A stretch of 14,369 nucleotides of DNA from the NCBI GenBank assembly GCA_964449275.1, contig CAYVAM010000101.1, positions 1 to 14,369 on the forward strand. Reading direction: 5' to 3'. This document shows, piece after piece, positions 12,731 to 14,369 of this stretch. This stretch comes from JAUVZF01 sp964449275 (GTDB taxonomy: Bacteria; Planctomycetota; Phycisphaerae; FEN-1346). The translations under genes and the position numbers were made by a program. The first letter of the stretch is position 1. Every line of letters begins with the position of its first letter. The notes under the pieces are model-generated. The model was not told the origin of the DNA. It worked only from the letters and a program-made list of their open reading frames with translations, and searched no databases.

Positions 12731-14369
12731 TTGGCCGAGGGCACGTCGGCTTCGTCGCCGGGGGCCTCGTCGGCCGGCGCGTCGGCTTCAGGTTCGGCGT
12801 TGTCGGCTTCGGCGTTATCGGGTTCGGCGTTATCAGGTTCGGCGTTTTCGGGTTCGGCGTTGTCAGGTTCGGCGTTATCAGGTTCGGCGTTGTCGGGTTC
12901 GGCGTTATCAGGTTCGGCGTTGTCGGCTTCGGCGTTGTCGGCTTCGGCGTCATTCGGTTTGGGCAGGGCCTGGGCGATCATCTTTCGCAGGGACTCGCGG
13001 TCGGCGTCGGTAATCTTCTCGCCGTCGGCGATGCGCTTCGAGAGGTCCGGCAGGTCGCGCGTCACGGCCTGGCGGATGGCAGTCTCGGCAGCGGCGACGT
13101 CTTCGACGGGCAGATCGTCGAGCAGGCCCTCGGCGGCGGCAAAGAGGACGGCGATCTGCTCAACCATCGGCAGCGGCGCAAACTGGCGCTGCTTGAGCAC
13201 CTCGCGCACCCGCCGGCCGCGCTCCAGACGCTTCTTCACGCTCTCCTCTAGCCGCGTGCCGTACCGCGAGAACCGTTCGAGTTCCTCGAACTGGGCGTAG
13301 GCGAGTTTCAGGTCGCCCGCCACCGCCCGGTACGCCGGCAGTTGGGCCTTTCCGCCGACGCGCGAGACGCTCGTGCCCACGTCCACGGCCGGCACGACGC
13401 CCTTCTGGAACAGGTCGGGGGAGAGGGCGATCTGCCCGTCGGTAATCGAGATGAGGTTCGTCGGAATGTACGCCGCCAGGTTCTGGGCCTGTGTCTCGAC
13501 GATGGGCAGCGCGGTGATCGACCCGCCGCCTTTCTCCTGCCGCAGGTGCGTCGCCCGCTCCAGCAGCCGCGAATGGATGTAGAAGATGTCGCCCGGATAC
13601 GCCTCCCGTCCCGGCGGCCGCCGCAGCAGCAGGCTGACCTCGCGATACGCGATGGCGTGGCGTTCCAGGTCATCGTAAACCACGAGGACGTCGCGGCCCT
13701 GCTCCATAAAATGCTCGGCCATGGTGGCGGCGGCGTAGGGGGCGATGAACTGAAGCCCCGCCGCGTCCTCGCCCGTCGTCACGACGACGGTCGAGTATTC
13801 CATCGCCTCGTGGTCGCGCAGTTCGGCAATGACCCGCGCGGCGGCCGACCCGCGTTGGCCGATGGCGCAGTAGATGCACACCACGTCCTTGTCGCGCTGG
13901 TTGATGATGGCGTCGAGCGCGATCGCCGTCTTGCCCGTCTGACGGTCCCCGACGATGAGTTCCCGCTGGCCGCGCCCGATCGGAATCAGGGCATCCACCA
14001 CCTTGATACCCGTCTCGAGCGGCGTCGTCACCGGCGCACGGTCGATGATGGGCGGCGCGGGACGCTCGACCGGGCGGCGCTCGTCGGCCACAATCGGACC
14101 CGCCTCGTCGAGGGGGCGGCCGGCGGCGTCGACCACGCGGCCGAGAAGCCCGGCCCCGACCGGCACGTCCATAACGCGGCCCGTGCGGGAAACCTCTTCG
14201 CCGGCAGCGATGCCCTCGACGTCGTCGATCAGCACCACGCCGAGTTCGTCGCGGTCGAGGTTGAAGGCCATGCCGAGGCGGCCGCTCTCAAACCGCACGA
14301 GTTCCTCGGCCTGGACGTTCGGCAGACCGCTGACCCGCGCGACGCCCGCCCCGACGCTCGTGACGATGC
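12715..14369 (-). CDS. atpA: F1-type ATP synthase alpha subunit, N-ATPase type, with acidic repeat tail (5' end beyond right edge)
   Basis: 550 residues are visible, lacking perhaps 25-30 at the N-terminus. Numbered from the first complete codon (14367): SGLPNVQAEELVRFESG (13-29) belongs to the beta-barrel domain; ETGIKVVDALIPIGRGQREL (118-137) leads to the Walker A loop GDRQTGKT (140-147); YDDLERHA (231-238) is the Walker B region; ITDGQ (308-312) is conserved; and SVSRVGGKAQ (333-342) supplies the alpha-subunit arginine that reaches the catalytic site on beta. The normal C-terminal helical domain ends near residue 472. Beyond it come about 78 extra residues, with ten pentapeptides E-(P/A)-(D/E)-N-A and roughly 31 Asp/Glu against one Arg. 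Alpha subunits usually end after the helical domain. The subunit should sit in the cytoplasmic hexamer; the tail would project from the membrane-proximal end of the head. The reading frame is intact throughout. Confidence 0.96.
   Translation of the reverse strand, partial: IVTSVGAGVARVSGLPNVQAEELVRFESGRLGMAFNLDRDELGVVLIDDVEGIAAGEEVSRTGRVMDVPVGAGLLGRVVDAAGRPLDEAGPIVADERRPVERPAPPIIDRAPVTTPLETGIKVVDALIPIGRGQRELIVGDRQTGKTAIALDAIINQRDKDVVCIYCAIGQRGSAAARVIAELRDHEAMEYSTVVVTTGEDAAGLQFIAPYAAATMAEHFMEQGRDVLVVYDDLERHAIAYREVSLLLRRPPGREAYPGDIFYIHSRLLERATHLRQEKGGGSITALPIVETQAQNLAAYIPTNLISITDGQIALSPDLFQKGVVPAVDVGTSVSRVGGKAQLPAYRAVAGDLKLAYAQFEELERFSRYGTRLEESVKKRLERGRRVREVLKQRQFAPLPMVEQIAVLFAAAEGLLDDLPVEDVAAAETAIRQAVTRDLPDLSKRIADGEKITDADRESLRKMIAQALPKPNDAEADNAEADNAEPDNAEPDNAEPDNAEPDNAEPENAEPDNAEPDNAEADNAEPEADAPADEAPGDEADVPSANADDR
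12796..12945. repeat. 15-bp tandem repeat, ten units, coding for the AtpA acidic tail
   Basis: Ten head-to-tail 15-bp units of the plus-strand form GGCGTT-N-TC-R-G-S-TTC, with differences only at unit positions 7, 10 and 12. An eleventh degenerate unit follows at 12946-12960. Unit length is a multiple of three, so gain or loss of units keeps atpA in frame. Positions 7 and 10 are third codon positions (mostly silent); position 12 changes Pro to Ala. It is not a CRISPR: there are no spacers. Confidence 0.9.

Noticed and set aside
12796..12960. CRISPR-like repeated array
   Set aside because: The repeats are contiguous 15-bp units without spacers and lie in frame within atpA, so it is a coding minisatellite.

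Overview
The window is GC-rich, densely coding DNA from a bacterium that looks like a planctomycete or close relative (PVC group). This placement is inferred from the gene families: a Tat-exported Gfo/Idh/MocA oxidoreductase, a DUF4962/heparinase II/III-type lyase, a large HzsA-related multiheme protein, a YVTN-propeller/di-heme cytochrome c peroxidase-like protein, and an ATPase gene pair ordered as in the N-type (alternative) F1Fo-ATPases. No rRNA or marker gene is present to confirm it.

Left part (1-3428). The 5' end of a Tat-signal oxidoreductase gene (minus, running off the left edge) is divergent from an 810-residue secreted heparinase II/III-like polysaccharide lyase (plus, 652-3084). 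The 263 bp between them must hold both promoters, but no convincing boxes are visible. A 74-residue YgiT/MqsA-type zinc-finger protein (3204-3428) follows the lyase without the toxin gene such proteins usually accompany.

Middle (3558-9263, all minus). A probable operon reads, in transcription order: a 57-residue putative lipoprotein, a 640-residue seven-bladed-type beta-propeller with two c-heme sites, and a 1167-residue HzsA-related protein with three c-heme sites. The two heme proteins are 21 bp apart, both are exported, and both carry Lys/Ala/Pro-rich low-complexity segments. They look like a periplasmic redox module of unknown substrate. It is not hydrazine synthase as known from anammox bacteria: no beta/gamma partners are visible.

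Right part (9355-14369, all minus). atpA (alpha subunit, running off the right edge), then atpG (gamma), then directly a GH81 endo-beta-1,3-glucanase gene. Absence of atpD/atpC after atpG, together with the style of both subunits, points to an N-ATPase operon ending at atpG. The alpha subunit has an unusual C-terminal tail of about 78 residues, strongly acidic, built mainly from ten copies of a pentapeptide E-(P/A)-(D/E)-N-A encoded by a 15-bp tandem repeat. The short atpA-atpG gap contains a 23-bp direct repeat that includes the atpA stop codon, and two tight palindromes.

The strongest oddities are the acidic repeat tail on a normally invariant ATPase subunit, the repeat-laden junction after it, and the two-protein multiheme propeller module. 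Long ORFs antisense to the real genes are by-products of high GC content and were left out.
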